Assembly: GCA_947179485.1 (NCBI GenBank)
Contig: OX359250.1
Coordinates: forward strand, 22,322,887-22,386,886
Reading direction: 5' to 3'
From: Allacma fusca
Lineage: Eukaryota; Arthropoda; Collembola; Symphypleona; Sminthuridae
DNA: 64,000 bases
The position numbers and the translations under genes are program-made. Below the pieces are notes generated by a model, which was not told where the DNA came from, did not search any database, and was given only the letters and a program-made list of their open reading frames with translations. This document shows positions 13,027 to 26,234 of the stretch, in pieces. Positions within the stretch are counted from its first letter, which is position 1. Each line of letters opens with the position of its first letter.

Positions 13027-13392
13027 TTAACTGTCGAAGAAATTATTGATGTAGACAAAATACAAAAATTCGTCAAATGATTTATCTGTAATAGTACGAT
13101 TGCAGCAGGAGCTATGTATATCTCCTGCTATCACAGATCGAATAACATAGGAAACTGGACTCAGATGAACTTGAAGTTTCTCACAATGCTCCTTAAATAC
13201 TTCCACGGTTCTTATCCATGGGATGTATCTAATCAAACAAAGAGCCAAGTAAAGTTCAAAGTATACCATCAAAGGGATTTTCCAAAATATAAAATGTGTT
13301 TTCTTCCTCCAATAAATATGATATTTCCTAATGGTGTCAATAATATCATGCAAGACCAGCCAGCACTTTCCATTGCGTGTTATCAGAGTCAT
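13027..13392 (-). CDS. Open reading frame just upstream of the CBM2-like gene, doubtful
   Basis: A 121-codon minus-strand frame ends only 17 bases before the ATG at 13009. Its second half (from about 13238) follows a possible acceptor (ggctctttgtttgattag) and includes VEVFKEHCEKLQVHLSP and an SSCCNRT segment. The opposite strand is also open for about 100 codons over 13114-13413. If it were coding there would be no room for a separate promoter for the CBM2-like gene, so this may simply be its 5' flank. Confidence 0.2.
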   Translation of the reverse strand: MTLITRNGKCWLVLHDIIDTIRKYHIYWRKKTHFIFWKIPLMVYFELYLALCLIRYIPWIRTVEVFKEHCEKLQVHLSPVSYVIRSVIAGDIHSSCCNRTITDKSFDEFLYFVYINNFFDS

Positions 13393-13413
13393 TCAGTCAT
13401 TCATTTCCAATAA

Positions 13414-15646
13414 GAGTGATAATTATTGTTTTTGTTTTTTATTTTTTTATTTTTTTTTAAATTTCTGTTCCTAAAACTTTTCAAAGCCGTTATTCCACTT
13501 GCGTTCATTTAATTTACAATGTCAGTAGTTCTGGCGCACGTCATCTGTATTGAATCCTCAAAGTCCTCCAAGCTTCGCTTGTGCACTAATCATATTACTG
13601 CTAACGGTACTTGGGAATGGGATTGAGAAGCCTCACATGGGGTCACAGGTCACCTCTCAAACCTTCCATTGACATAAGGTATCGTCTTGAGGCTATTTTT
13701 TCCCCCAACAGTCAGGTAATTTGACGGCATCACATGGGACATGACTATATCTGACAGTTGTTTTGCCACTCCTGTTGACAAGTATGAAATGCTCCTTGTA
13801 ATACGTACTGCTCCTTATAGGATGTGTTAATGCTCATTTGATCCACGTATATAGCCCTGGCGGCTTTATAGCTCACAAACGTTGTGGGATTACACAATAA
13901 TTAATGAAATCACCAGTAACCACCTTTGGTTTACATGAAAGCTAAATCTGTATGCGTAGTGATAGCATTTGGGATTTCTGAAGCAATGAAAAAATGTAAT
14001 GGTGATAAGCATGGCAGTGGAACGGACATTTGTATTTACAACACGTATATAGACGTGTGCATCTGTGATAATTGGGTAAAAAAAAATAGTTAAAAGATGT
14101 ACACAGTGTATAATTCACACCCCGGAATCCCTTCTCTGTGTACAATGGGATGTTTACATTTTTATATGGGACGACTGTTGATATAGTCTTGCAAAAAGGA
14201 ATATTACAGACGTAAGTTCAAGACAAATACCTTGCAGGTAAACAGCTCTAAAAACATGTGTACCTCCAAAATCTAAGCCAACAGCTCAAGACAGCTCCAC
14301 AGTTTTTCCCTTGTCTAAAAAAGAACGTGCTTATTGTGACTATAATTATTACAACGATTTCTCATTGTCAGTTGCACCAGCCAAGTAGGAGCAATTTTAT
14401 AGTTTGATTGCATTTTTGTTTTTGAGTAAAAGATCGCATATGAGAAGTCTTATGGGCAAATGTCCTCTCTATATGTTCCATGGAAGTAATTACCTTTGAT
14501 TAAGGTTGCAGTAGGTATAATTACTGGGTTATTCCTTTCAAAATTTTCTTTTCGTTACTTTTTTTTTGTGTACGTGCTTAAATAAACAAATTCCCTGATT
14601 TGAGAAATACCAAGTTTAAATGAAACACATGCAAGTTTGATGGGATGATGAAGAAAAATACTCTAGCGTTATGAGCTGGATCGTCGAGCTGCATCAAGTA
14701 TTCCTTGAGTTCACATCTCATGACACTTTTCCAAATTACTTTTATTAATTAATGTACAGGGAAACAATATACGCCATGCTAACAGTCTACTGTGAGTAAT
14801 AAGGGAGTGCTTAAAAATAAAGGGTAATATGAGCATGCTTGAAGCTTCCTTGTAATTTTCCGGGCTATTATTAGATAACTCGTTTGCCGTCCTTTTTCTG
14901 TTCTGATTTGTTTTCTCAAGATGCATCGGCATCTGTAGATATAGATAGATACCTGCAGGAGATATTGAGACAAATGTGTAGCCTACTTAACCCATTATGG
15001 TAATTACTTGATGAAACTCATTGGGTTCAAAGGTGTTGGTTACCCATGAGGAACGGAAGTGGAGACGTGGATTGTTTACGAAAAAAGGAGTATGCATGAG
15101 TAGTGTAGTGTCTGCATGCCAAAACAAGGAATTTAAAAAAAAAAAGTTAGATGGATCATTTTAAACTGTACTTTCAGTTTATCTTCATCAATAATTATTC
15201 TCATGCTCGTATGCAAACAAAAAGTTGGGAAGATACAGCCACCCAGAATTACATACTCAATTATGCGGAGGAAATTAGCGAGAGAAGTATGCAGACAAAA
15301 ACAATCACGTGTGTAAACACTCTAGCTTTCCATCCCTTTCAATAATAAGGTGACACATAATGCATCACAAAGACACTGATTGATTCTAATATATATATTT
15401 TTTGTACTACTTACGTTTCAATTTAATTTAACTGGCACTGATCCTGACAAACACTTCACATAACAAAAACATGGTGATTCAATTTTTGTTGTCTTTTTCC
15501 TCAACCATTAAGACGTAAATACCAGAATGCTCAAATGCGTCATTTCTGGGATATCACAGAGACATTTTCTATCTCATTGATTCCCTCACTGAGACGTTTA
15601 CTACTATAGTCATTAAATCAAATGAAAATAGCTTGAAGTTTTTCAG
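13414..15646. other. No gene recognised
   Basis: No family signature or paired splice sites around a sensible frame were seen. Confidence 0.5.
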
Positions 15647-15924
15647 GTTTCTATATGACATTACCAAGGACTCTGGGCTTCCCGTTTGGAACATACGGAC
15701 TGGGATAGGCTACTATTCCTGCCATCTAAATGACAAAGCTGATTGCACAAGTGAAGTGGTTCCAACAAGGAGTAGATTACATTTTGTGGACGAATTAAGC
15801 CTTTCCTGTGATACTCGTCTTATCTGGGAGTCCGCCGTCTATGACAATGAATCTGAAACGGGAAATGTAATAAGTTTACAAATCAATACATTAGATCATA
15901 CCTCAGGAAATTATATTTGCAAAG
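15647..15924 (+). CDS. Candidate exon with an immunoglobulin-like domain
   Basis: The acceptor gaagtttttcag ends at 15646 and the donor is AAAG|GTAATA at 15925. The open frame carries IGYYSCHLND, then ELSLSCDTRLIW, and ends in VISLQINTLDHTSGNYIC, which matches the strand-F signature of Ig domains (L-x-I ... D-x-SG-x-Y-x-C). The segment enters in phase 2 and leaves in phase 1, the usual phase at Ig-domain borders. The spacing between the first cysteine and the tryptophan is short for a standard Ig fold. Neighbouring exons of this putative surface or secreted protein were not identified. Confidence 0.35.
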
Positions 15925-18202
15925 GTAATATATGCGTATCTATCTATACTAATACATTTGATCCTCTGTACATGTTAGAACGCAATGATTTCTCAAGCAT
16001 TTTGTCATCACGCCAAATGCAGCATACAGTTGACTCTCTATAAAATTGCACCCCTTTGACATTAAAGTTGGTGTCGTTATTACGGAAGTGTCCTTATTCG
16101 TAGGAATATGATTTGGCAGGTATTAACTTCATACCCCTTCAACCGGGGGCGTGCATAAATAGCAGTACCTTCTGTTTAGAGTCGAACAATAGAGTCCACA
16201 AATAACATTACAGAATTCCGTATAGTTAAATAGCGCTACATATGTATTGCCCGGTTTTGGGAGATGCAGTGGCCTTGGTTCGATTTAATAAGGAAAGGGT
16301 AGTTTTTATAATGTGATGAAGCCATGTCAGAATTTCAGATTGTGAAATGAGGACGATTTTAGGATTTTAGGATTTTTGAATATTTTTCTTATTTTTCACC
16401 AAAATAACAAAAAATTGTCTTATTTTGCATGCTTATTATACTGCAAGTATCTGTATTAGAGTAAGACTATTTTTTTAGAAGCCCCGATGTGGAGGTATAC
16501 ACAAGGAATGAATTTGGATTTCGGATGTTTAACCGTAAGGTAAAATACCGCTGTCGCTTTTTCATCACTGTTGGTTTATAAAATCTCAAAGTCTAAAGAC
16601 TTACTAGATTGTGTGGTGTGTGATTACTCCAACATTTTAAGCATGATTTATAATTTTTAAATAACTTCTCTTATAACTTTTAAATAAATACTTTTTTCTC
16701 AGTCTTATCATCACATTTCCAGAGAACAGTTAGAAAACTAGAAGACGTTTTTCTTGCCTGTCTGGTATTTTAATGGAATACGTCACTCACCTTTCAGGGT
16801 CGAATGTTGTTTTACGCTGGACATTTCCTCGTTAAAATCAACTTAATCCTCTAAATAACATTTTACAATGAGTACTGGGAAACATGCAAACCCTGGTTTA
16901 GGATGTGAAACATCAGCAACACTACTCAAACTAAATATAAAATTCACTACATAAATAACCTCGTAGCTACAAGAAGCGCTTACTGAACCTCGGATTGAAA
17001 TTTCATAATTTTGTGTGTAAGTAGAAGTAGCTGAGGTTTCTGAGGTAAATTGACTACAGTTACCTAAACACTGTCAATTTCATGAGGACATGAAGTTTAA
17101 AACTAACTTTTTTCAGAGTTTGCATTTCGGAACAACCTGTCTAATATCAGGACTTTATATAGACTCATTAGGCATCAGATTGAGTGTCTCGAATCAGGAC
17201 ATCGAGCATGTCTAAATGAGATGCATTTAGAATTAAAAAATGTAGGAATTGTAATGTATATTCGTATGCATCAAATATACTGCCAATAGTCTTCTATACT
17301 TACGTCAGACTTTGTTTTGTGGTGAACTCTTGTGTCTACTATTTAAACTTTCTCTTAAGTCTCTGTTAGACTTTATGATTTTTTACTTTGTTAATTCTAT
17401 GAACTCTCCTAGATCAGGTTTCCCCTTCTAGGAAGCGCAGTCGAGTCCTTGTTCCAGCTTGTTAGCGTTTGGAATTCATCTTAGCTGAGACACAATTTAT
17501 ATCTCATGGGAAGCTTCTGGTATTTCCTTGAAATGGAAATTTTGATAGCTTTGAGCCAATAAGATGTTGAGCAGGTCCCAGTATTGGGGCAATAGCGTAA
17601 CACTGCATTACGACATTGCCATCTGGTGGGTAAGCATATTCATTCACATAATATTAATTTACAAAAACAACCTTAATCAACTCGCTTATTGGTGCTCTGA
17701 ATCTATGATGACCTCATCAACCGACCCTACTCTGTATGATTCCGAAGAATTAACTTATACTTACGAGGCTAATCACCACAATCATGCAAGCTCAAATGAA
17801 TGTTCCAGCAAATACTACGTCAAAGAATATGGTCCAGCATTGTATGGAATTTCATAAGCACGCTAATATTTTGAAGCCTATTACCACAATTTTGCAGATT
17901 ATGACTTTTACATTGTAATCCGTGCTACAAATGGGAGACCAATCCTATTCTACTGAACCAGAAATAATAATAATAATAAATCATTAATAAAATCATGAAT
18001 GGTTTCCGCCAGATGGTGTATAACGGAATAACACTAATTTATTATTATTGTTCACCTAATTATGTTACATTAAAATGCTGAAAGTTTCTGTATTAAGTTT
18101 CAATAATTGCAACTCATGTCCATACACACACACAGATTACGTCCTTTATTTGAGTACCCTTTGCTATCCCTGCAGTGCTGAGCACTAGGAGAAAGAGTGC
18201 AG

Positions 18203-18439
18203 CACAAGCGTTGGTTCCCAGAAGATTCCGAAATTGACTTCGCAGCGAGTTTTTGTATACCAATTTGTACGCAGCCGATGTATGCATCAAGGGGTCACCA
18301 AGCACCCTGTCCTACTATATATCATGCCCAAGGTACCTGGGCAAAGGGACTCCAGAAGTTTGTAAAATGTAATTGTGGAAAGCACGAACCAGAAACGAAG
18401 GACATTCTTCGTCCAGAACCTGTGAAGTTAAGAGATTAA
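18203..18439 (+). CDS. Unassigned Cys-containing open segment, possible terminal exon
   Basis: The open frame runs to a TAA at 18437 and reads HKRWFPEDSEIDFAASFCIP at its start, with further cysteines in PICTQ, APCP and KCNCGKHEP. The acceptor in frame (gagtgcag) lacks a pyrimidine tract, while a stronger acceptor at 18175 opens a different frame. It is protein-like but unassigned. Confidence 0.2.
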   Translation, partial: HKRWFPEDSEIDFAASFCIPICTQPMYASRGHQAPCPTIYHAQGTWAKGLQKFVKCNCGKHEPETKDILRPEPVKLRD

Positions 18440-19173
18440 TTCTGCCTATCTCCGTATGTTCTGCTTTTTTTGAATAGTCTGTTTATAAATGTAATTTTCA
18501 CTCAATTTGATACAAAGCATTTGAGCCGTGTTTTATTTATTTTACTACTCATTGAATGGGTTCACGATCTACGCTTACACTAGATATATACTTGTAAGCT
18601 AACTGTTAACTCATTGTATGCAAGACTACAGTTGTTATAGTCTTTCTATTCGAAGATTTTGTGCGAGTCTGTTTTTATTCACACGTTCCTGAATTCAAGT
18701 TAGGTAAGTAAGTATTTTTCAGCTAGAACAACACACACGTATTTTTATACCCCAGCTCATTATCCTTTTGTATCAGGTTTCAAATTAATTGAAGGGATGA
18801 TCCTTACAACCTAAAACAGGAATTTAGCTATTTATCTTGTGTCATAAAAGTTTCTTCCTACCAACGTAAAAGTAATTTTGAGTCAGATATATCTAAAGCC
18901 ATCTCTAAAAAAAACCTCTCTTATGATTTTTTTAAAAACTTGTCAAGGCTACATTGCTGAAATTCTGTTGAAATTATGATATGAAGGAAATGAAAGAATG
19001 TAGTGTCAGAGTAGCACATTCATCACCTCAAAATACCCAAAATTGTTACATGCATATTTCCCTACTATCTGAATCCACTTGATATGTACGATAATCATCC
19101 GAAGAATTTACAATGTCTCGGACTTAAAGGTTTCTTTCACCATTCGGAGATTTACTGTGTAAGGGACTTTCAG

Positions 19174-19265
19174 ATGAACATCAATGACCTTATCTTGGAT
19201 GGTGTTTCAAAGGAATTTCTACGCATTAGCTTGAAGCGTCCACGTTTCAAGCAAAGACTCAAAAG
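19174..19265 (+). CDS. Candidate small exon with basic peptide
   Basis: Bounded by agggactttcag (ending 19173) and CAAAAG|GTACAA. It encodes MNINDLILDGVSKEFLRIS followed by a basic stretch, RPRFKQRLK. It is 92 bases long, so it changes phase. No partner exon could be joined in frame with confidence. Confidence 0.15.
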
Positions 19266-20380
19266 GTACAATGAAATAATCGTAATCATCATTCATGTAG
19301 AATATTTTCATCCGTACTGTGCGTAAATGTCATTGTACGATATAAACTTTTTCTCTGGCTTTTGTACAAATTACCATTTTGGTCAGTCGTTTTCACTTAC
19401 ACTAGTATTGTCCACTATGAAGCAGATTTTGACCTTAGGAAATACTTGATTCAAAAAAGATTCTCCTACGTAGAAATAAAATCTTGTAAAGGTTGGACAA
19501 AGTCAAATTGTTTGGCAAATCAGGAGGCGTATGGGTATATTAAATGTTCACAAGGTTCATATCATAGTGTAGATATATAATTACATATGTGTATTACATG
19601 TGTGTCTGTAAGTCTATCCAAATGCATATAGTGACACAGTTGCTATATAACTTATAACTGCCTCTCAGCCGACGATTTTCCTTTTACGGTCAAAATGACT
19701 TGAAAGTACCATTCCTAAAAGCAGAGGTGTCGGAAGAAGTTACTCTACAGGACACGACATTAATAAATTCACGAACTTCATTTAAAGTTGCTCCACCGAC
19801 CGCGTTAAGGTGGTATTTCTTGTCTTCCATCGCCACAGAATAAATATTTGCTTCTGCGAAAGCAGTTAGTAAGTAGGGAACTTCCTATTATTTACCATAA
19901 TGTCCCATTAAAATGTGAGACGGTAATCTCTAGAGAAAGATCCTAATTTGCATTTCCAATTCCAAATCCCCCATCCCTCTCGACAGTAATAATAACTATA
20001 GACTCAACACTAACAAGTGACAGCTTCTGCAAGAGATTTCCACAAGGGCTTCTGGAAATAGGAACACCTTGATTTTTTTTCCAATTGTCGTTGTTGGACT
20101 TTGATAATTTAAATACAAGCCCAAGAGTGCAATGTACATGAGATGTCCTTTAATCAAAATTAAAGGTAAGAAAGTTTTGATGAAACTCCTGCTAGAAAAG
20201 GGATGTTGTTTGCTATCCTGAGAATGAAAGTATTATAGTTTCATTCATAACTATATGCACACTGCATCTTTGTTTATCTTTGTCGACGAGATGATTTGAC
20301 ACAAAAATGACTCTGTTCTTACCTGTTCATGTAGGGGATGACATAGCTATTGGCAGTGTTTCCTTGCAGAAGCATATATA

Positions 20381-20385
<5 letters not shown>

Positions 20386-20421
<36 letters not shown>
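20386..20421. repeat. (AC)18 microsatellite
   Basis: Thirty-six bases of uninterrupted AC. A second, imperfect CA run follows at 21193-21225. Confidence 0.95.
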
Positions 20422-20423
<2 letters not shown>

Positions 20424-20637
20424 AAAAGGCCAGAAAAGAAATCTACAGAAAGGACGTATGTTTTTCGTTGGATGCAGTTTTAGTACTATATTAAATTTGA
20501 TTAAAGGGTAAATGTGCCAAGTTGCCAATGATATCAAGCACTAGTTGGAAGATCCAACTCGTTGCTGTATTTATGACTGTGCTTTACTCCAAGAAAACCC
20601 TCTTGACAATGTAAATTGCGTTGGCGTGCTAACTCAC

Positions 20638-20728
20638 CAAGTTCCACTTCAATACATAATGACCGCGCTAATAATAGTTCCTTCAAGTTCATTTTAACGG
20701 CTGCTATGGTCTTCATTAAAGGAACCAT
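20638..20728 (-). CDS. Candidate first exon on the minus strand
   Basis: An ATG at 20728, preceded in frame by a stop, begins MVPLMKTIAAVKMNLKELLL and runs to a consensus donor (GAACTTG|GTGAGT) after 20638. The peptide is helical in character. No downstream exon was recognised. Confidence 0.2.
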
Positions 20729-22375
20729 TCACCTTAACCCGATATCATGACAATTGTAAGAAATGAAACAAAAAAAAAATTGAAATGAACAATAACAAGT
20801 CTAATTTTAACAACATGTTGACCATGACGGTAGCCAGAACATGTCAGGGCATTCATTAGCTTCACATAACCTACTACAAACTAACAAAAAGGTAGATTCT
20901 GACAGAGAGGGATAATTTGCATGGGGTCGTTACATTAATAATTTCGGGAGAAAATAGCACGAAGAAACCCTCAAATTGAGCTACTAATAGACAATTACTC
21001 GAGAAAGAGTTTATTATTCTGTACGAAGCTGAGGTCCAATTACATTTATTAAAATCTAGTGATTTAGCCGTCCCTTTATCGCCTTCTCGCAGCCTCTCGT
21101 GATCAACATGGGCCTGACGGGCTCTGTGTGTACATGCCTGACATGGATGGAAATGATGGGCAGCAAAGTTGCAGAGAACTCGTCTCTTAATGTACACACA
21201 CACACACACATACACACATACACAGGAGTGTGAGTCAAAAGCTCAGTAAGTTCAAACGAGATCGTGAAATTAATCAGTCACATTAAAAGTTTCCATGTGT
21301 GTATTAATTTTCGTGAGGGAAGGAGCTCATCAGGTTATTTACGTAGTGCGTGCATATGGGGAGGATGGTGTGAGAGAGCCAGAAAACTTTTCCGCTTTAG
21401 GCATCCCAAGAGAAAATAAAGTTCACGTCGAAGAGGTCGAGTTCCTTCATTATAGTAATTAGAGCTACGGGAAATACTACCGAAACTTCAGAATTAATGC
21501 TCCTTTTTAAACATGTACGGGGTACTTTTACTCCTGGGACAAAACCAATTTGGAAAGTATGGACGATGGGTCTGTGCAGTATGCAGATGGTGAGGAAATT
21601 CTTGGAAACTAATCATTACCACCACCAGACAAATTATAGATGGTCTTGATTCATTGAGAAAATATCCTCCTCTGCTTTAATGCATTAGAGGTCAAATACT
21701 TTGTGTGAGGGGTATCCTGAAGCCTGTCAGATTTTTTTTTAGTGGAGGCTCCTCCATATATAATTACCTCTTTAATATTTTACATAGGTCCTAATTTGAC
21801 AAATATACAGATTTGACATGGATCTGACAATGAGAGTCAAAGAGACAGTCAAGCACAAGGATTTTGTATGGTGATGAGAGTATCATCTACACCAGTTCGG
21901 ATGCGGTTCCTCAACGTATAGTTACTCTCCTCAGCCTTAGAAAATGTAATGAGCTGGGCTGTTATCTGTCAGAGGGTCCTGATTGGACGGGGTCTTTTTG
22001 CCGACAGTGTCTTTGTTTACATTTGATGATGGTATAGCTCGAAGCTCGTGCTCCGACACCTGTGCTCTGTCCCTAGTGTCCAATGTTACCTCAACGGAAA
22101 ATAATTTATGCAATCAACTTAAGATTTTTGCCGCGTATACTATGCTATAGATTAAAAACAGGCTTTGGGGAATGTCAATAACAATGAAAATATCTTTGAA
22201 TAATCAATCTATTCGGTTTTATAACTTCACTCCGTTTCACTTTTCCGCGAAGAACCACTTATGAGTCGTTGGTCAACTTTGTAGTCACCGTACGGTAAGT
22301 TTCTGAACAAGATAAATTTGCAATTGTTTTTTTATGGCGAAATTCGCTCTCTTTTAGTAACTAAGTGAGTAACAG

Positions 22376-22541
22376 AAATACCTTGGAAATCGAGCTTTGT
22401 GAAAGCAAAGATATGGTTTCTTTGCCTTCAGCAACGGTAAAAGAAACTCTCAAGTGTCATGAAAAAGTTGCTTCGCCAACTGAGTTTTATGGAGAGACTG
22501 GGGCAGGAGTGGGAAGTGAGGTATTAATAGGACAAGGAACG
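22376..22541 (+). CDS. Candidate exon, weak acceptor
   Basis: The open frame includes LEIELCESKDMVSLPSATVK and ends in GSEVLIGQGT before a donor ACG|GTATGA, phase 0 at its 3' end. The in-frame acceptor (agtgagtaacag) is poor. It would fit in phase before the 26163 exon, but this linkage is speculative. Confidence 0.2.
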
Positions 22542-23116
22542 GTATGAAGTCTTATTGACACATTTATGATTCTATTAATCCTGCCTTATTTATTTATATT
22601 TGTTCCTGTCACTACTGCAAACCCTTCAGGTTTCTCCAGATTTCGGAATAACAGGAAAAAAAATCATTTCTCTTTTATTTTCTCTACTACCATCTTGGTC
22701 AATATGTAGGTACAGCTTTCACATTTACTCTTAACTCACAGTGCTCAACTGCGCACATTCTACGATTAGTAGCTTCTTTTCTAAGCCTGAGTAATTTCTA
22801 CAAGGATTTTGGTCACGGTGAGAAAAACTGTCTGGAATTCTCCAGCTTCTGTGGACCCCGGATTTTAAGTAATTAAATAAAATGCAATGAACTTTAAATC
22901 ACAGGTGAAAAGTTCTTGAAAAAATTTCCTCCTAGGGGCAAGAAGGTAATAATTAATTTTGTTGATATTATTGATTCGTTTGTGAAATCCTGGCTTTATT
23001 TATATGTGTCCGGCAGGGTGGAGGGGGGAATGTTTTCTGTGTGTGTGTGTGTGTGTGTTCTGAGTGTTTACAGCTGAGCTGACATGACCTTACTCATGAC
23101 ATGAGGATTGACTCCA

Positions 23117-23326
23117 ATGCTTGATGAGGCCATCAGTGATTTTTTTGGGAATACTTTTGAAGATGAACCAATGTCATTGGAAGAGGAAGGGTTTTCATGT
23201 AGTGTTTACACTAAACCAGCTTTGGAGGTTGAGAGACTCTCAACTTCTGGGTGTAGATATGAGGAGGAGTTGAATCCCAATAATAATAAGTACAACTTGT
23301 TTGTTTCCGTCGTGAAAATGAAGTAA
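23117..23326 (+). CDS. Small acidic open reading frame, 69 residues
   Basis: From the ATG at 23117 to a TAA at 23324 it encodes MLDEAISDFFGNTFEDEP and continues acidic, ending VSVVKMK. An AATAAA lies at 23348-23353, only 22 bases after the stop. It could be a terminal exon (acceptor at 23105) or a very small gene. No family recognised; chance occurrence is possible. Confidence 0.25.
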   Translation: MLDEAISDFFGNTFEDEPMSLEEEGFSCSVYTKPALEVERLSTSGCRYEEELNPNNNKYNLFVSVVKMK

Positions 23327-25029
23327 TATAAAAAAACTTTTCCAAATAATAAAATTAACGTATGAGAAGATGCAGACTCAATCGGAATCGCTTTGCAATT
23401 TTGTAAACAAGTGGTAATCAAAAAAATATTAGGAACTATGTAATAATGCATTTCTTAATGTAACAGGTTTTGTGGAGATACCAAGAGCTGAAAGAAATTT
23501 CTATAGCCATTAACCATACTATGGGAAATATATCCCTAGGATTTTCAATTTCCATCATTCCGACACAATGCGACACATATGATGGACATCACCGATGAAA
23601 ATTCAATTTTCACTAAAATCCAATCATTTATGTTACTAAGCTACTTTTCTTTCCTCACCAACGCTGTAGTATAGAGTCAGTCACAAAAAGGTAACGCCTC
23701 AAACAATAAAGTTCACAACTATAACCATTCATTCATGTCGTACTTTGAACATTTTAATAGGTTCCTATTAAGCAACATTCTCGAAAAAAAAAATAATTTC
23801 GCGTACATTCAGATTGCCCATAAATCTAGAAAGCTTTATGTAGGACTGTGTCTACACGGGGGGAATGAGCACATTTCTCTGATATGCAAGACACTAAAAT
23901 ACATTAACGTGTGATAGATTCAAAATCCTAAACGGCCTTCTACCTCCAGCCCCCACTTGAGTATATACATACAGGTTGCTTTTTTATGTGCATGTATTTG
24001 AGTGTGACACGTATAATATGTTTCTGTGTTACATTAAAATTCTGAAGGATTTTAAACATGCAAGAAATAAAACTACGAGGGTAGCACCTCTCTCACACCT
24101 TTTAAATACATTATTAGAAATCATTAACATCACACCATCCCAGAGGTGCTGGGTCGGTTCGTTGTGTCTGTATCTACTGTCCCTGTGGAGGACTCTATAA
24201 ACATTATTAATAACAATACAATTACAATTAATAGAATGTGCTCTCGTAACTCCATCCATTAGGATTTGAATTTTCTAGTCCATGGAATAATATTACAATC
24301 GAGGGGAATTGTTATCGTTGGAATTTGCATAAATAACTGATGCTCACAGGTGGATGTATTCAAAATAAAAAACAGGGGATGTGGACGAAAGGAATAATTC
24401 CATTAGAGTCCACATACCCTTTATACCCAAGTCAATGCATCCCCATTGACTTTCCACCTATGTATGTAATGTACGGTCAGAGTGATCATTGGATTTTTCC
24501 CTGTAACGCTTGGCTCTGTTACAAATCCTGAGGAAGGATAAACAGATGGGACTGTACTGATGCGTGCGTCCGTACAGTCGTATATACGTGATGGCGTGCG
24601 TGAAAATAGAAAAGTCGATACTTTTCTAAACTCTTCATTTAGCATATGGAGGGAGGGATATTTGAATAAAGCTATATTTAAGTAAGATACTTTTGGGTTG
24701 GGGGGTAGGATCCTTCAATGTATTCCGAGTAAGTTTGTTCTGGGTTCGTTATGAGTTTGTGTATGCCTAGTGAATGTTTTCTTGTGAAATAATTCAAAAA
24801 ACTTATACAGAAAGGAGTAACACCATTTGGACACAGATTATTAAACTTACATAAAATAGGCCTGGTAATGAGGATCATGTACCACGAATGCCAAAATAAG
24901 TGCGTGTAAGGCTTGTGAGCATGGCAGGGTTGATGGAGGAAAGGTTAAAATTAAAATCTCAATTCTCCGTGCTTTTCCCAACGGGATTGGGACATTACTG
25001 TAGATAACAATTATTCTATTCTAGAGTCA

Positions 25030-25051
25030 AGAGAGAGAGAGAGAGAGAGAA
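25030..25051. repeat. (GA)n microsatellite
   Basis: Pure GA run of about 22 bases. Another, imperfect GA/AC run lies at 26509-26554. Confidence 0.9.
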
Positions 25052-26162
25052 ACATAGACGTACTCCTGTCGTCTGGTCATCAGCAGTAAAAACAACTTCC
25101 CAGCAAAGGGCAAAATGAAATGATGACTTGATTGAGCATGGAATGCTCAGACTTTTCGTAACCATCCCTTCTGATCAGTAAACACAAATAATACTGATTA
25201 AAACAGATTATTTTTATGAATCCCCATAAATTTTTAGGCGAAGGGTCTACGCTGAGAATCAAAAGTCAGAGGGTTCTCAAACATTAGGTCTCTTACGAAA
25301 TTATGCACACAGACACACATCAACACCATAGCACACCCAAAAGGTAATCTTATCTCCTGAAATTGCCATCAGAGCAGGCAGTGACATTAGCAACCACATA
25401 GAATTATAAAGTAATTGTTCTCTCCTACATACAACAACTGTATTCAAATAAAAGGGATGAATTTGTCAGGTATTTGTATTGACATGATGAATCGATCAAG
25501 TCATTTTGCCTATCAGCAGTGACAACAATGTCCTCACATATGTACGTATGTATGTAGATACATCCAATGTCTTGGATTTTTTTTGTCCCTCTTTCTCTCT
25601 TGATTTCTTTTACTTGGTCGATTGGGACGCGTAATATGGTCCGTAAGTGTGTGTACAGTGCCTAATGAAGTACATCCCTTGATTTGTTTTGTAGTTCTCA
25701 AGAACCATCGAAAATAAATTCACGAAGGAATTATATAGATACTTATAAGAAGCAAAAGGACTTAATATTTGATGAGAAAATATATAGTATTGTAATCGAC
25801 AGTACAATACCATAGAATTTTGTTTGTTTAGGTCCTTGTGAGGAATTTAGTAAAATAAAATATGTTATTGAAGGTTGAATTGAAATTAGCTAATCGTGCT
25901 CGATCAACACACCCATCAACACTGAATTTTATGTTCAAAAATCATGTGAAAATTTTATAGCAAAGGATCTAAAATGTTTCCAAATGTGCACTCGTAATTT
26001 TGAGTTAGATTAATGTCCCCACACATTGTATTTCTACAGATATTATATATACATATGTATGTATCTCTATATATATAATTAATTATATATGCACTGACAT
26101 AAAAACCAGCCCAAATACTTTGTCTTGGTTTGATTGGATTTACTAGTTAATGACGTCTGCAG

Positions 26163-26234
26163 ATATGGGAACGAGCTGAAGAGTTCAACGCAGTTTTGTC
26201 TTCAGCTCTTGAGCTTCCACACTGTTACAGAGAG
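26163..26234 (+). CDS. Candidate internal exon, 24 codons, phase 0
   Basis: The acceptor gacgtctgcag ends at 26162 and the donor AGAGAG|GTAATG starts at 26235. The enclosed frame reads IWERAEEFNAVLSSALELP, ending in HCYRE; it is exactly 72 bases and phase 0 at both ends. The peptide is amphipathic and protein-like but I do not recognise it. It is the first of four same-strand, phase-0 segments (with 28019, 35336 and 36596) that could form one gene. Chance is a real alternative for a segment this short. Confidence 0.3.

Larger units (their letters stand above)
15925..20637. other. Mostly non-coding; isolated doubtful exons only
   Basis: Apart from the listed candidates near 18.2 and 19.2 kb, open frames at 17564-17857 and 19394-19580 have protein-like stretches (for example SCKGWTKSNCLANQE) but no coherent splice structure. 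Confidence 0.4.

Noticed and set aside
16261..16300. Sequence ggttcgattt resembling a tRNA T-arm
   Set aside because: No matching acceptor stem, D-arm or anticodon arm could be folded around it.
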